Shown here piece after piece: positions 35,966 through 44,681 of a stretch of 64,000 bases of DNA. The notes under the pieces were generated by a model, which worked only from the letters and a program-made list of their open reading frames with translations, did not search any database and was not told the origin of the DNA. Position 1 is the stretch's first letter. Each line of letters opens with the position of its first letter. Where the stretch lies: contig NZ_CP006269.1 in assembly GCF_000737535.1 (NCBI RefSeq), positions 1,798,001 through 1,862,000 of the forward strand, read 5' to 3'. This DNA is from Synechococcus sp. KORDI-100 (GTDB lineage: Bacteria; Cyanobacteriota; Cyanobacteriia; PCC-6307; Cyanobiaceae). The position numbers and the translations under genes are program-made.

Positions 35966-36283
35966 TCAGAATAAGGAGAAGTATTTCAACGTCAACAATG
36001 GTGACTTTCGCCACCCCGCAGCATCCGGCTTGTCGTAACAAAGCTTCTGCTGCTGCTCATGATTTACCAGCCAACCTTCAGCACCTGAACTCACAGGGTG
36101 ATCGTTGGCTTTGGGGCGGTATCGGCAGGGGTTCCCCTCACCTGAATGAATCGAGCTTTGGGTTGGGGATGTCAAAAACACGTAAGACCAACCCGAACGG
36201 ATGACGTGATCAGAATCACATAACCCAATGTTTGCAGTCACAGGGTCTTCAAGACGAACAAAATATGATTCAATCATCGACAA
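35966..36283 (-). pseudogene. YRPxxND-type small protein, start region damaged
   Basis: The frame contains CRYRPKANDHPVSSGAEGWL, clearly related to MPRYRPNPNDQPVSAGGKGW of the gene at 55942. The DNA in front is also shared (36118-36153 against 55877-55912). Here about 38 bases that hold the ATG in the other copy are missing, between two CCGATGCC-like direct repeats. The frame can still be read from an ATG at 36283, which would give an unrelated N-terminus. Confidence 0.5.
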
Positions 36284-36759
36284 TTAATCAGGTCGATTCC
36301 ACTCAAATATCCAAAATCATGAAAGTCGCTTTTAAACCCATGAAGAGGAAACAATGGCGCGCCCTGTTAGAGGACCACGAACCTGTTACGAGTGATCTAG
36401 GCGAATTCAAGGCCAAATTGGGCGACGAGATCATTAGAGGTTTCACCAAGCACGGGCCTAAGGGAAAGATGAAAGTCTTTGAAGACACCAATGGTGATGG
36501 CAGGTTTGATAAAAATGATCAGCTTATTGCAAGGGGTAGAGTTATGAAGGGTTTTAGGGGATCAGATAATCCCCTGGATGCATTTGAAGTTGGCAAAGTC
36601 AAGTTGGGGCTGAAACGCAAAATAACGGAGTTTGATTCTGTAGGTTTTGGTGTGACCCCTTGTATGGATTTCACGAATAGTGATGGCGACATGGTTGCAA
36701 AGCTTGGCTTCGTACAACCAAGCTTTCCAATATGGCAAGACTGCCTTGGGTGCTTCTGA
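36265..36759 (+). CDS. Hypothetical protein with an EF-hand-like loop
   Basis: About 164 residues from the ATG at 36265. The loop DTNGDGRFDKND (DxNxDGxxD) is a good calcium-binding EF-hand loop or dockerin-type motif. The rest is basic in the first half, with a second DFTNSDGD stretch. It ends PIWQDCLGCF. No signal peptide. It may be exported by an atypical route or act as a calcium-binding protein. Confidence 0.5.
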   Translation: MIQSSTINQVDSTQISKIMKVAFKPMKRKQWRALLEDHEPVTSDLGEFKAKLGDEIIRGFTKHGPKGKMKVFEDTNGDGRFDKNDQLIARGRVMKGFRGSDNPLDAFEVGKVKLGLKRKITEFDSVGFGVTPCMDFTNSDGDMVAKLGFVQPSFPIWQDCLGCF

Positions 36760-37065
36760 TGTAAGAAAAACTCCATGGCTCCATGCAAGTTATCGTCGAA
36801 TCAATCCGGATCCATCAACATGCCCCTCAGTTCTTATGGGGATAGGGAAAAAAGAAATATCCTTCCTTAGGTAATGTGACCTGAAGGCAGAACAGCAGTG
36901 GTGAAAGTGTCCGGAGGGATAAACCTTAGACTAACTAACTAAACATAGTAAGCAATGCGATATGTAGCGTTGCATTTTGTTAGCAAAGCCACACATAGCG
37001 TGCTTATTTGGCGTGATCCTTTGCAGATACTGCTCCTTGCTTGACTCTATCGTCTATAGTTCATT
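36760..37065. other. Intergenic region, no gene seen
   Basis: Short frames only. The direct repeats ACTAACTAA near 36,930 and several AT-rich stretches may include the promoter of the small membrane peptide gene at 37066. Confidence 0.4.
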
Positions 37066-37194
37066 ATGGCTTTTTACCTCTTCATCACTACCATCGCTTC
37101 CGTTGGAGTTGTTTACCTCCTGATTTCATGCACCTTTAAAAATAGAAATCAACAATTTCCAACTCCGCCAATCAATTTCAAAAATACCCCTTAA
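37066..37194 (+). CDS. Small single-span membrane peptide (42 residues)
   Basis: Starts MAFYLFITTIASVGVVYLLI, one membrane helix, then a short polar tail ending FKNTP. A terminator of the recurrent type follows 30 bases behind its stop, which supports a real transcription unit. Confidence 0.5.
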   Translation: MAFYLFITTIASVGVVYLLISCTFKNRNQQFPTPPINFKNTP

Positions 37195-37221
37195 CATTAA
37201 CCTATTAATATTTGTTCTCAG

Positions 37222-37248
37222 CCCCCGCGTCAGCAACGGCGGGTTTTT
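37222..37248 (+). terminator. Intrinsic terminator of the recurrent type
   Basis: CCCGC (37224-37228) and GCGGG (37239-37243) around GTCAGCAACG, followed by T5-G-T. It belongs to the GTCAGCAATGG hairpin family seen throughout the accessory regions. Confidence 0.75.
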
Positions 37249-37327
37249 GTTTTTTGCCAGAATGGGATAGCGAATTCAAATCAATGCCTTCATCCGACAG
37301 ACGCCCAAGATTCAATGCTGGGAACGA

Positions 37328-37783
37328 TTAGGCAAAGCACATTATCCCTCCATTGATGCTTGAAGATGTTGAAGAAACACCTTTACCGATACCGTCGAGT
37401 TGATCTAAGTAATTAGTAAGAATCTGGCAATCCCCACTGGCAACTGCATCGCTTAGAAGCGAACCATAGGTGGTGTCATAATTTAATATATAGCTCAAAT
37501 GTGACGCATGTTTTTTAAAGCTTTTGCTATTTTTAATCTCAAATCCATGAAAGATCGATGAATCGTCAAGGGTTATACGTAGGCTATAACTATCTACACG
37601 GCCCTTCTTGTCGTATTCGTAAGAACCTGTCGTAATTGCCCCAGTTATATCATCGTAAGAATTGAAATAGCTTGTATTTTCATCGGCAGAGTTCTCAAAC
37701 ACAATGTCTGAACTACTGGCAAATAAATCTTTTTCTATAATTTTGTTATTTTTGCGCAGATTCTTATAAAGCTTTTTAGACAT
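37328..37783 (-). CDS. Hypothetical protein, AT-rich gene
   Basis: 151 residues, Lys/Ser/Asp-rich (MSKKLYKNLRKNNKIIEKDLF). Beta-rich middle with YEYDKKGRVDSYSLRITLDD, ending SSTSSSINGGIMCFA. The low GC differs from the core genes and suggests recent transfer. No family recognised. Confidence 0.55.
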   Translation of the reverse strand: MSKKLYKNLRKNNKIIEKDLFASSSDIVFENSADENTSYFNSYDDITGAITTGSYEYDKKGRVDSYSLRITLDDSSIFHGFEIKNSKSFKKHASHLSYILNYDTTYGSLLSDAVASGDCQILTNYLDQLDGIGKGVSSTSSSINGGIMCFA

Positions 37784-37916
37784 TTTGTTTAAAAATTCAT
37801 CTTAACACGGACAAACTCCCTCCTGGAGCAATGGTGGTGTTTTTCTATTTGCAGATCAGACATGGACTGAGATCGTTGATGAAGGGTAGAAATGGAGTAG
37901 CCACGCAGCCCTCAGA

Positions 37917-38594
37917 ATGACTCGCGTTACAAGTGCCTTTGCTGCTGCCTTAGCACTGTTCTTGCCAACAGGACGCCCGTTGCTGGTTGGTCTGACACCT
38001 GCCGTTGGAATTGGTGCAGGGTTGCTGTCAATGCAGACAGCTTATGCACAGAGTGCTACTGATCTGTTGAATTCAGGGCTTGATAAAGCAAAAAGTGGAA
38101 ATCTAAAAGGGGCTATTGCTGATTGGACGAAGGCAATCGAGATGTATCCTCGATATGGAATTGCCTATTTCAATCGTGGGGTTGCGAAACATGAATTAGG
38201 CGATTTAAGGGGTGCCATTGCTGATTACACAAAAGCAATTGAGTACGACCCGAACTATGCTTCGGCCTATAACAACCGTGGAACTGCCAAGGAGAGATTA
38301 AAGGATCATCAGGGAGCAATTTCTGATTACACAAAGGCAATTGAAATCAAGCCTATGTATGCAAGAGCGTATTTCAATCGTGGAACTTCCAAGGATGAAT
38401 TAAATGATTATCAAGGAGCTATTGATGATTACACAAAGGCGATTGAACTCAATCCTACTTATTATAAGGCTTACACCAACCGCGGCATTACTTTAGAAAA
38501 AGCAGGTAATCTGAGAGGCGCCTGTAAGGACTGGAAAAAAGCAGTCGACCTTGGGGATACAAAGCCGATTGAATGGGTAAGAAGTCAGTGCTGA
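37917..38594 (+). CDS. Exported TPR protein
   Basis: 225 residues. The N-terminus is signal-like (FAAALALFLPTGRP ... GAGLLSMQTAYAQS). About five TPR units of 34 residues follow, each with GDLRGAIADYTKAIEYDPNYASAY-like spacing. The end GACKDWKKAVDLGDTKPIEWVRSQC is shared with the two TPR genes near 53-54 kb. Such repeats mediate protein contacts. It is the same family as the TPR partners of the precursor peptides in the second island, but no peptide gene is beside this copy. Confidence 0.8.
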   Translation: MTRVTSAFAAALALFLPTGRPLLVGLTPAVGIGAGLLSMQTAYAQSATDLLNSGLDKAKSGNLKGAIADWTKAIEMYPRYGIAYFNRGVAKHELGDLRGAIADYTKAIEYDPNYASAYNNRGTAKERLKDHQGAISDYTKAIEIKPMYARAYFNRGTSKDELNDYQGAIDDYTKAIELNPTYYKAYTNRGITLEKAGNLRGACKDWKKAVDLGDTKPIEWVRSQC

Positions 38595-38634
38595 TTTATG
38601 ACGCTTTCTGATTTTAACGCTTTCAAGGCATACC

Positions 38635-38657
38635 CCCGTTAGCAATGGCGGGTTTTT
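38635..38657 (+). terminator. Intrinsic terminator of the recurrent type
   Basis: CCCGTT (38635-38640), loop AGCAAT, GGCGGG (38647-38652), then five T. It lies 40 bases behind the TPR stop. Confidence 0.8.
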
Positions 38658-38765
38658 ATGACCTGAGCAGAGCGAGGAATACTTCAGGCAGTCACCTCTG
38701 ACCCATGACCTTTAAACCCGCTTTTCACTGTTTCTGACTTAAGACGAGAAGGACAGTCTTATTAC

Positions 38766-38867
38766 GTGGCATTTGGGATGGATCGGCTCAACAATCGGAT
38801 GAGCAAAGAATCGGTGCTTGAGCGGGTTCAGCGCATGAAAGACGAGACGTTCCAAAGGCAAGGGTAA
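38766..38867 (+). pseudogene. Duplicated 3' end of the ligase-associated helicase gene
   Basis: Reads VAFGMDRLNNRMSKESVLER, then VQRMKDETFQRQG and a stop, against LVERLNNRMSNESVLER, VQRMKDEAFRREG at the end of the gene at 32523-35015. Most differences are at third codon positions, so the sequence was under protein-level selection before it was cut off. Nothing upstream of about 38766 matches the helicase. Confidence 0.8.
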
Positions 38868-39054
38868 GTGGCAGCCTGCGCAGATGAGGCAAAAAGAACA
38901 ACCAAGCCTCAAGGCCAATACGTCCATATTGGCCATCACACGTCGATCAAAAATGCACTCTACTCATCTTTATGGAGACATCAACGTGATACACTATTAG
39001 CGCAAAAGCTAGCAAACAGATCGCCAGATAATGGCCAGACGAATGAACAAGAAT
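38868..39054. other. Intergenic region, no gene seen
   Basis: Behind the helicase-tail copy only a weak open frame is present, without codon or motif support. Confidence 0.35.
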
Positions 39055-39243
39055 TCACAAAGAATCCTTAAAGGATCGGTCTTCTTCAGTGAGATACTCC
39101 TCAATCAAAGGAGAACATTCCCCACGCACAACAGCAGCGATTTCACGCTCTATATTTTCAATAAACAGCTGATTACCGTTTCGCTTTGCCACATCAAGCA
39201 CGCTGCGCAGGCGTTTCAACTCTGCCAGTTGGTCTTCGTTCAT
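39055..39243 (-). CDS. Small helical protein (62 residues)
   Basis: MNEDQLAELKRLRSVLDVAKR, then IENIEREIAAVVRGECSPLIE: amphipathic and charged, as in small conserved cyanobacterial proteins. Function unknown. Confidence 0.5.
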   Translation of the reverse strand: MNEDQLAELKRLRSVLDVAKRNGNQLFIENIEREIAAVVRGECSPLIEEYLTEEDRSFKDSL

Positions 39244-39422
39244 CGGTCAATCAGATTGAACTCACTCCAGAATGCCAGATATCGTTCCATTGGAGAACGG
39301 AGAGACTGCCACTTTTGAACGGAAGAGCTGTCGTACAGCTGAATTTGATTGAACAGAAGCCATGCATCACACCAACAAGCTGGCCCTGTGATGACCAGCT
39401 TGTTCAGCATTCGGAGCGAAGA

Positions 39423-40196
39423 TCAACGTTCGGCCAATTGTTGCCACTCTGTAGGCAGGATCTTGGCTATCAATTCAAATTGTCCATCACCCATTGGTTG
39501 CACGACATAGGCAACCCCCATCGGTGCAGGATAGATCCCGTTGGGAGGCTCAACGGCCATCGTCACGCCTTGAAAGGGATCGTCGTGACCAACGAGAAAC
39601 GTGTTGGTACCATCCTCCGGAATTTGCGAGAGTAAAGGTGAGAGCCGGTCAGAGTATTTTTGATAATCCTCGGGCGTGCATTCAACGCAGGGAAGGAAGT
39701 TCAGATCTGGATTTTTTGTGTGCCTTCCGAATGCCAATTCGGCCGTATTATATGCACGGCAATACTCACTTGAGATCACGTCTCCAACCGGAATACCTGC
39801 GGTTTTAATTCCTTCGCCAATCAGCTTTGCATCTGCCTTACCAACGACACTCAATCGTCGCTGAGTACTGCAGTCCGAAAGATCAAGATCAGAGCTGACC
39901 TGATCGCCCCAGTCTTTATCTGTTTTGGCATGTCTTACATAAATCACATACCCACCATCACGCAAATTGCCCGCCAGCTGCTCATCTTCGAGTTTGTTGA
40001 CGAAATCAGCATTTCTCTGTTCGCCGGTCATGGTAGTTTCGTTGACCTCATAGTCTTCAACACCGGATGCTTGAGCAACAGGCTGGTCCTGCATTGCCGA
40101 GTCCGTTGACTCCATTCCAGATGGATCACTCACCGATTCAGACGAACATGCCGCCATCAGCGCAAGAGCAGCAATGCATACAGCTTTCTTAAGCAT
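39423..40196 (-). CDS. Histidine phosphatase superfamily lipoprotein
   Basis: About 257 residues from the ATG at 40196. A lipobox ends the signal peptide (ALALMAACSS). An acidic linker follows, then the phosphatase domain: YVIYVRHAKTDKDW (RHA/G with catalytic His), VISSEYCRAYNTAELAFG and FLVGHDDPFQG with the second His. Probably an envelope phosphatase of unknown substrate. Confidence 0.82.
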   Translation of the reverse strand: MLKKAVCIAALALMAACSSESVSDPSGMESTDSAMQDQPVAQASGVEDYEVNETTMTGEQRNADFVNKLEDEQLAGNLRDGGYVIYVRHAKTDKDWGDQVSSDLDLSDCSTQRRLSVVGKADAKLIGEGIKTAGIPVGDVISSEYCRAYNTAELAFGRHTKNPDLNFLPCVECTPEDYQKYSDRLSPLLSQIPEDGTNTFLVGHDDPFQGVTMAVEPPNGIYPAPMGVAYVVQPMGDGQFELIAKILPTEWQQLAER

Positions 40197-40403
40197 TGAT
40201 TCATGGATTTGAATGCAATTGATTGAAGCTGTGCTGAGGAATGGCCTGCATTGAGTAAGACACAGTCTGCCGTTACTCTTGATACACAAGCACTGTTGAT
40301 GCGCTCGCTCGACATCGTGTCTCCAGCCAGAGAGCACCACCTGTTCGGCCAACCCCTGCAGGCATGACTACGTTGGAATTGAGACCAACGCAGCACATTG
40401 GCC

Positions 40404-41303
40404 ATGGGGATCGACGAACTCACCGACTTCATGATGGCCAAGAGCGAGCTTCCCAAAAGCTTTTCAAGGGAAGAAATTTCCTCCTTGGCCGGTCAGCTCC
40501 AAATTGAAGAGCACCCGGCTGGTGAGACATTGATGCGGGAGGGCACACCTGCCTGCAGCCTGATGCTGCTGATTTCAGGGGAGGTGCGTCGCATGCTTGG
40601 CGATGTGGAACTCGATCTGCTCCATGCCGGTGAATTCCTCGGCAAAAGCATGCTCACCGATGAAGGCAGCCACTATGCCAATGCCGTGGCCACAGAACCA
40701 GTGGTGATCGGGCGTCTGTCGATCGAACATTACGGATTACTGGTGGTAGCGGCGCCGGTGGCCTCGCGGAAATTCAAGCAATATTTCTCAGACATCTACA
40801 TCCAGGAAATGCACGAAAAGCAGGGGCTGGGCTTTGTGGATCACCGCAGCTACCTCGGCCTCGTGGCGCACAACGAGATGAAGGAAAGCCTGATGGAGTT
40901 TGCCAAGGCCCATGCAGAGAAACTCAAACGCTTTCATCTGGTAGCGACTGGCACCACTGGAATCAAATTGTATAAAGAAGTAGGACTGATGATCTCCAAG
41001 AAATTGGCATCGGGCCCGCTTGGCGGTGACCAAGCGATTGGGAAAATGATCTCGGAAAACAACATCAAAGGGCTGATCTTTTTTCGCGATCCTCTTTCTG
41101 CCCATCCCCACCATGCGGATATTGAAGCATTAGGTCGTCTCTGCGATGTGTATCAGGTGCCGATGGCCACCAACCCCGGTGGTGCCGCGGCTCTACTCAA
41201 CTACCTGCTAGTCGACCACCCGGAAGAGCCTGCCATTCCCAACCGCGTGCTGGAAAAATACAAGAGTGCTCAGAAGAAGGTGGTGGAGCAGCCGGCACGA
41301 TGA
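40404..41303 (+). CDS. Cyclic-nucleotide-binding-domain/methylglyoxal synthase fusion
   Basis: About 299 residues. The first 115 residues form a CRP-like cyclic-nucleotide-binding fold (EEHPAGETLMREGTPACSLM, LISGEVRRMLGDVELDLLHAGEFLGKSML in two parts). From about residue 150 the protein matches methylglyoxal synthase: LVAHNEMKESLMEFA, LVATGTTGIKLYKE, GPLGGDQAIGKMIS, LIFFRDPLSAHPHHAD and PMATNPGGAAALL, with the catalytic Asp residues and His kept. The enzyme makes methylglyoxal from dihydroxyacetone phosphate. The N-terminal domain suggests control by cAMP or cGMP. I infer regulation from the fusion only. Confidence 0.85.
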   Translation: MGIDELTDFMMAKSELPKSFSREEISSLAGQLQIEEHPAGETLMREGTPACSLMLLISGEVRRMLGDVELDLLHAGEFLGKSMLTDEGSHYANAVATEPVVIGRLSIEHYGLLVVAAPVASRKFKQYFSDIYIQEMHEKQGLGFVDHRSYLGLVAHNEMKESLMEFAKAHAEKLKRFHLVATGTTGIKLYKEVGLMISKKLASGPLGGDQAIGKMISENNIKGLIFFRDPLSAHPHHADIEALGRLCDVYQVPMATNPGGAAALLNYLLVDHPEEPAIPNRVLEKYKSAQKKVVEQPAR

Positions 41304-41400
41304 TTCGGATCGTTCGCGATTGCCTGGATGTGATTCAAACGACCTGCCAAATGGTGTTGGGGTAGCTATAGCTTAGTTGTTCACAAAAACACCTATCACC

Positions 41401-41931
41401 ATGAGTTACGACTGGCAGCAACATGTGCCAGACGAAGCTCTGAAATTTATTCCGGATCAAGTTTGCAAATCAAAATCTTGCAAAGGGACAGACAAGGGTG
41501 AATTCATCGTTGGCAACAGCAAAGCAAACAAAATCGATGGCCTTGGCGCCAATGATGCCATTGCTGGGGATGACGGTAACGACACCCTCATTGGAGGATC
41601 CGGTAATGACCACTTGGCCGGAGATCATGGCAAAAACACTCTCACAGGTGGTACTGGAAAGGATAAATTCTTTTTCCAGCTCGAAGACGGAAACCCCGGT
41701 CACAGCGTGATCACTGATTATGAAAATGGCGACAAAATTGTCGTCAAGGAGAAAATCTACAAAAACCTTAAGGTGTCAACTGTTAACGGTGACACAATCC
41801 CCAAATACAAAGGGAAAGAGATGGCGGTCGTCAAAGATGTCTCACTAAGCAAAGGTGACGTTGTTAATCAAGGCAAGAAAAATGTTGTTTTTCCAACTCC
41901 TCGACTCTCGGAAGAATTAAGCAGCGAATAG
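41401..41931 (+). CDS. Small RTX-type calcium-binding protein
   Basis: 176 residues from the ATG at 41401. Nonapeptide repeats are present at 45-85 (NKIDGLGANDAIAGDDGNDTL, GGSGNDHLAGDHG in separate units), followed by TGGTGKDKFFFQLEDG and a C-terminal part like the RTX secretion tail. No signal peptide; type I export likely. A shorter relative of the RTX protein at 22006. Confidence 0.75.
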   Translation: MSYDWQQHVPDEALKFIPDQVCKSKSCKGTDKGEFIVGNSKANKIDGLGANDAIAGDDGNDTLIGGSGNDHLAGDHGKNTLTGGTGKDKFFFQLEDGNPGHSVITDYENGDKIVVKEKIYKNLKVSTVNGDTIPKYKGKEMAVVKDVSLSKGDVVNQGKKNVVFPTPRLSEELSSE

Positions 41932-42021
41932 CAGAGCGACCCGCTCTCATTCCTTTCGGTTGTTGATACTTTTTAGTCAACAGGCGCTTGATGCCACCAT
42001 CCTGATCTCTGAGCACGCTGC

Positions 42022-43239
42022 ATGAGCTCTTCAGCGGTCAGCTCTTGGCCGGCATTTGCCGGCCTTTTCCTGCGCATCGGGGCCCTCGGTTTCGGAGGCC
42101 CCCAGGCCCATGTTGCGCTGTTGCGCGACGAAATCGTGGAGAACAAACAATGGCTGGATCCAGAGCAATTCGATGAAGGGCTTGGGCTCTGTGAAGCCCT
42201 GCCTGGCCCGATATCCAGCCAGATGGCGATTTACCTGGGCTGGCTGCATCGCGGCTGGGTCGGCGGCATCGTCGGTGGTACCTGCTTTCTGCTGCCAGGG
42301 CTTCTGTCCGTGCTGGTGCTGAGTGAGCTTTGGCGCAAAGGTCAAACCATGCCGAGCTTCACCTCGACCCTGCAGATCCTGCAACCGGTCATCGCCGCCA
42401 TCATCTGGTCGTTTGCCTGGAAGCTGGTCAGCCAACGCAACGCTCCCTGGCAGATCGCGACAGCGGTTCTGGTGATGGCAGGCATGCTCCTGAGTCTGTT
42501 CGCAGCCGTACCGTTGCCGGTCGGCCAGCTGCTGCTGCTTGCTGGCCTGAGCCGTTTGGTCACAACCCAGCGCACTCGATCGGATGAAAACCATGAAGCC
42601 AGGATGATCCTGCCGCCACTTCTCCTGGCGCTGCAGCTGCCATGGCTATCCGGGCTGACGAATAAGGCCAGTGCCCAAGCAACCGGCCTGATGGCCAGTC
42701 TGTTCAGCGTGTTTTTCAAAGCCGGGCTGCTGGTGTTCGGAGGCGGCCTGGTGATCATCCCGCTCCTGGAACGGCAGGTGGTGGAGCGGGGCTGGCTCAA
42801 TGCCTCGGGCTTTCTTGATGGGGTGGCCATCGGTCAGATCTCACCTGGACCGGTCGTTCTCACGTGCAGCTTTGTGGGTTACCAAGCCGGCTGGGCTGAA
42901 GGAGATCTCCCATCAGCGTTGCTCGGTGCAACCGCCGCAACGCTTGGCATCTTCTTACCGAGCTTTCTGTTCATCCTTGTGGGCACACCGATTCTTCGAC
43001 GATTGCGACAGCAGCCCCCGGTCCAGACCTTCCTCGCCGGGTTAACGGCCGGTGTTCCCGGGGCCGTAGGCGGCGCTGCCTTGCCATTGACGCTGACCGC
43101 GCTGCAGACAGGAGCACCTCTGGTGCAGCTTCCGCTCTTCGTCGCGGCCTTGGGTCTGAGCATCAGCGACAGAATGAAATCGCTACCGCTCATCGGCATC
43201 ACACTGCTGATTGGCGTTCTGTATGGATGGTTGAGGTAG
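42022..43239 (+). CDS. chrA: Chromate transporter family protein
   Basis: 405 residues with about ten membrane helices in two homologous halves. Each half carries the signature: FLRIGALGFGGPQAHVALL ... EGLGLCEALPGP and FFKAGLLVFGGGLVIIPLLE ... DGVAIGQISPGPVV. ChrA proteins export chromate or carry sulfate-like anions. The next gene starts directly after its stop. Confidence 0.92.
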   Translation: MSSSAVSSWPAFAGLFLRIGALGFGGPQAHVALLRDEIVENKQWLDPEQFDEGLGLCEALPGPISSQMAIYLGWLHRGWVGGIVGGTCFLLPGLLSVLVLSELWRKGQTMPSFTSTLQILQPVIAAIIWSFAWKLVSQRNAPWQIATAVLVMAGMLLSLFAAVPLPVGQLLLLAGLSRLVTTQRTRSDENHEARMILPPLLLALQLPWLSGLTNKASAQATGLMASLFSVFFKAGLLVFGGGLVIIPLLERQVVERGWLNASGFLDGVAIGQISPGPVVLTCSFVGYQAGWAEGDLPSALLGATAATLGIFLPSFLFILVGTPILRRLRQQPPVQTFLAGLTAGVPGAVGGAALPLTLTALQTGAPLVQLPLFVAALGLSISDRMKSLPLIGITLLIGVLYGWLR

Positions 43240-43770
43240 GTGGACCTGTTTCTCGTCGTTCTGGGGGGGCGCATCAAAGGCTGCCATGTGGAGTTGCACG
43301 ACGTTCGCTGGGTGGTCGGCGACAGCATTGAAGACACCATCCCAGAGCTCAAACGCCAGTGGTTTGGTACACGCCGCGGCCTGCATATCGACAGCTATCG
43401 CAGGATCCGAGCAGTCGACGGTTATCAGGTCTCGATCAGCAGGAACAATGCTGCTCCCACGGAACAGGCCATGAAGTTGTGGTTCGTCAATCTCGGTGCT
43501 TACAGCCCTGCAGAGATGGCGGAGCAACACCGCTTCGGGGTTGTGGCAGCACGCTCATCCCAGGCCGCCAAAGCCAGGGCCAAAAAGCAGTGGCTTGATG
43601 GGATGGAGCAGATTCACAAGGATGATCTCCACCCGCTCGATCCGAACACAGGGATCGACGATCTATTGCCAATCGACGGCAACGGGGCCTGGCAGGTGGT
43701 GCTCACGCCCGACAATGCATCAAGTTCCAGCCCAGACACACCGGATTGGTATGGGTACTGGGTGATCTGA
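43240..43770 (+). CDS. DUF1543 family protein
   Basis: 176 residues from a GTG that follows the chrA stop with no gap. LFLVVLGGRIKGCHVELHDVRW, IPELKRQWF and HIDSYRRIRAVDGYQV are the DUF1543 pattern. Function unknown; probably translated together with chrA. Confidence 0.82.
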   Translation: MDLFLVVLGGRIKGCHVELHDVRWVVGDSIEDTIPELKRQWFGTRRGLHIDSYRRIRAVDGYQVSISRNNAAPTEQAMKLWFVNLGAYSPAEMAEQHRFGVVAARSSQAAKARAKKQWLDGMEQIHKDDLHPLDPNTGIDDLLPIDGNGAWQVVLTPDNASSSSPDTPDWYGYWVI

Positions 43771-43789
43771 GCTGCCAAGCCACAACGTG

Positions 43790-43891
43790 ATGTTCTGGAC
43801 CCCTTATGCCGACTGGATTTACACCGTGGTGAGCCTGAGCGGCCTGGCCTTGATCTGCTGGCTGGTTCTGGGTCGAAGCCAATCCCGCTGA
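43790..43891 (+). CDS. Small membrane protein (33 residues)
   Basis: MFWTPYADWIYTVVSLSGLA then LICWLVLGRSQSR: one membrane helix with a basic end. It starts 19 bases after the DUF1543 stop and is probably in the same operon. Confidence 0.5.
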   Translation: MFWTPYADWIYTVVSLSGLALICWLVLGRSQSR

Positions 43892-43892
43892 T

Positions 43893-44237
43893 TCAACCCG
43901 CGATGGCCTCCATCTTTGGCTGCAGCAGAACATCACGGGCGTTGTTGAATCGCGTCATCGTCTCTGGATCACCGCCCTTGTCCGGATGGTGTTGCACGGC
44001 CAGCTGCTTATGGGCCCGCTTCACCTGCTGTTCACTCAAACGTCCGGTCAGCGGCAGATCAAGGGCCTGGCGAGCCTTGATCGCCTTGAGATCAGGATCA
44101 CGGCCCATCGGGCACTTTTCACGGCGATGGTTGGATGTTCCAGGCTTGCGCCTGCCTTTGCTGCCGCGTTTTGCACCACCTGAGGCAGCACCTGCAAAAC
44201 CTCTGCCGGAGCCTCCAAACCCTACTTTGTCTGCCAC
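43893..44237 (-). CDS. J-domain (DnaJ-like) protein
   Basis: About 114 residues from a GTG at 44237 (VADKVGFGGSGRG). A Gly/Lys/Arg-rich N-terminus precedes a compact J-domain with KRAHKQLAVQHHPDKGGDP holding the HPD motif, which activates Hsp70 partners. The start is uncertain; the frame is open to 44306. Confidence 0.78.
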   Translation of the reverse strand: MADKVGFGGSGRGFAGAASGGAKRGSKGRRKPGTSNHRREKCPMGRDPDLKAIKARQALDLPLTGRLSEQQVKRAHKQLAVQHHPDKGGDPETMTRFNNARDVLLQPKMEAIAG

Positions 44238-44310
44238 AGATCGATCCTCGGGAGTGGCCCAGAATGCCTGATCGCATGCCCCGGGCCAGGAGGTCTGGCG
44301 CTGCAAGCCG

Positions 44311-44508
44311 TCAAATCACGGACGGAGCATTGATCAGAGCGCACTGTGGCGTTTCGATCAGGTCGTAGCCGCTTCGGATGCGACTGGAGGCTGGATCAAG
44401 AATCTTGCTGAGTCTCTGACCATCAGAGGTGGCCTCCAGCACGATCTGCTGACCGATCAGGACAATACGAAACGTCCAGGGCAAAACACCGGGCAATGTA
44501 AACGTCAT
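44311..44508 (-). CDS. Small hypothetical protein
   Basis: 65 residues from the ATG at 44508 (MTFTLPGVLPWTFRIVLIGQ). Beta-rich pattern, not a random frame. No family recognised. Confidence 0.45.
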   Translation of the reverse strand: MTFTLPGVLPWTFRIVLIGQQIVLEATSDGQRLSKILDPASSRIRSGYDLIETPQCALINAPSVI

Positions 44509-44681
44509 ACAGGGATGCGAATGCCTCAACCATGCCTTAAACACATCCCACGTCCATCCCCCAAAAGGGTGAATTGAGTTAAGTGCTGCGCTGATTGTTC
44601 AGCATCCCTTCAGGATGAAAATCAGCACATCAATGCATTGCTTTCTGCCAGCATCTTCGGCAGGTCAGCGAAAGGATTTTG

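Larger units (their letters stand above)
35016..38867. mobile_element. Small-gene island between the helicase gene and a duplicated helicase 3' end
   Basis: From the helicase stop to the duplicated helicase tail, the genes are small and mostly unknown (cupin, EF-hand-like, membrane peptide, TPR), the DNA is AT-rich in 36.2-38.0 kb, and two hairpins of the recurrent terminator type occur. The tail copy at the far end suggests that the island came in with a replacement 3' end for the helicase gene. No recombinase is present. The boundaries are inferred. Confidence 0.45.

Noticed and set aside
35998-36204. Plus-strand frame with GIGRGSPHLNES
   Set aside because: A shadow of the YRPxxND copy and its shared upstream DNA on the other strand; the same words appear antisense near 55,880.
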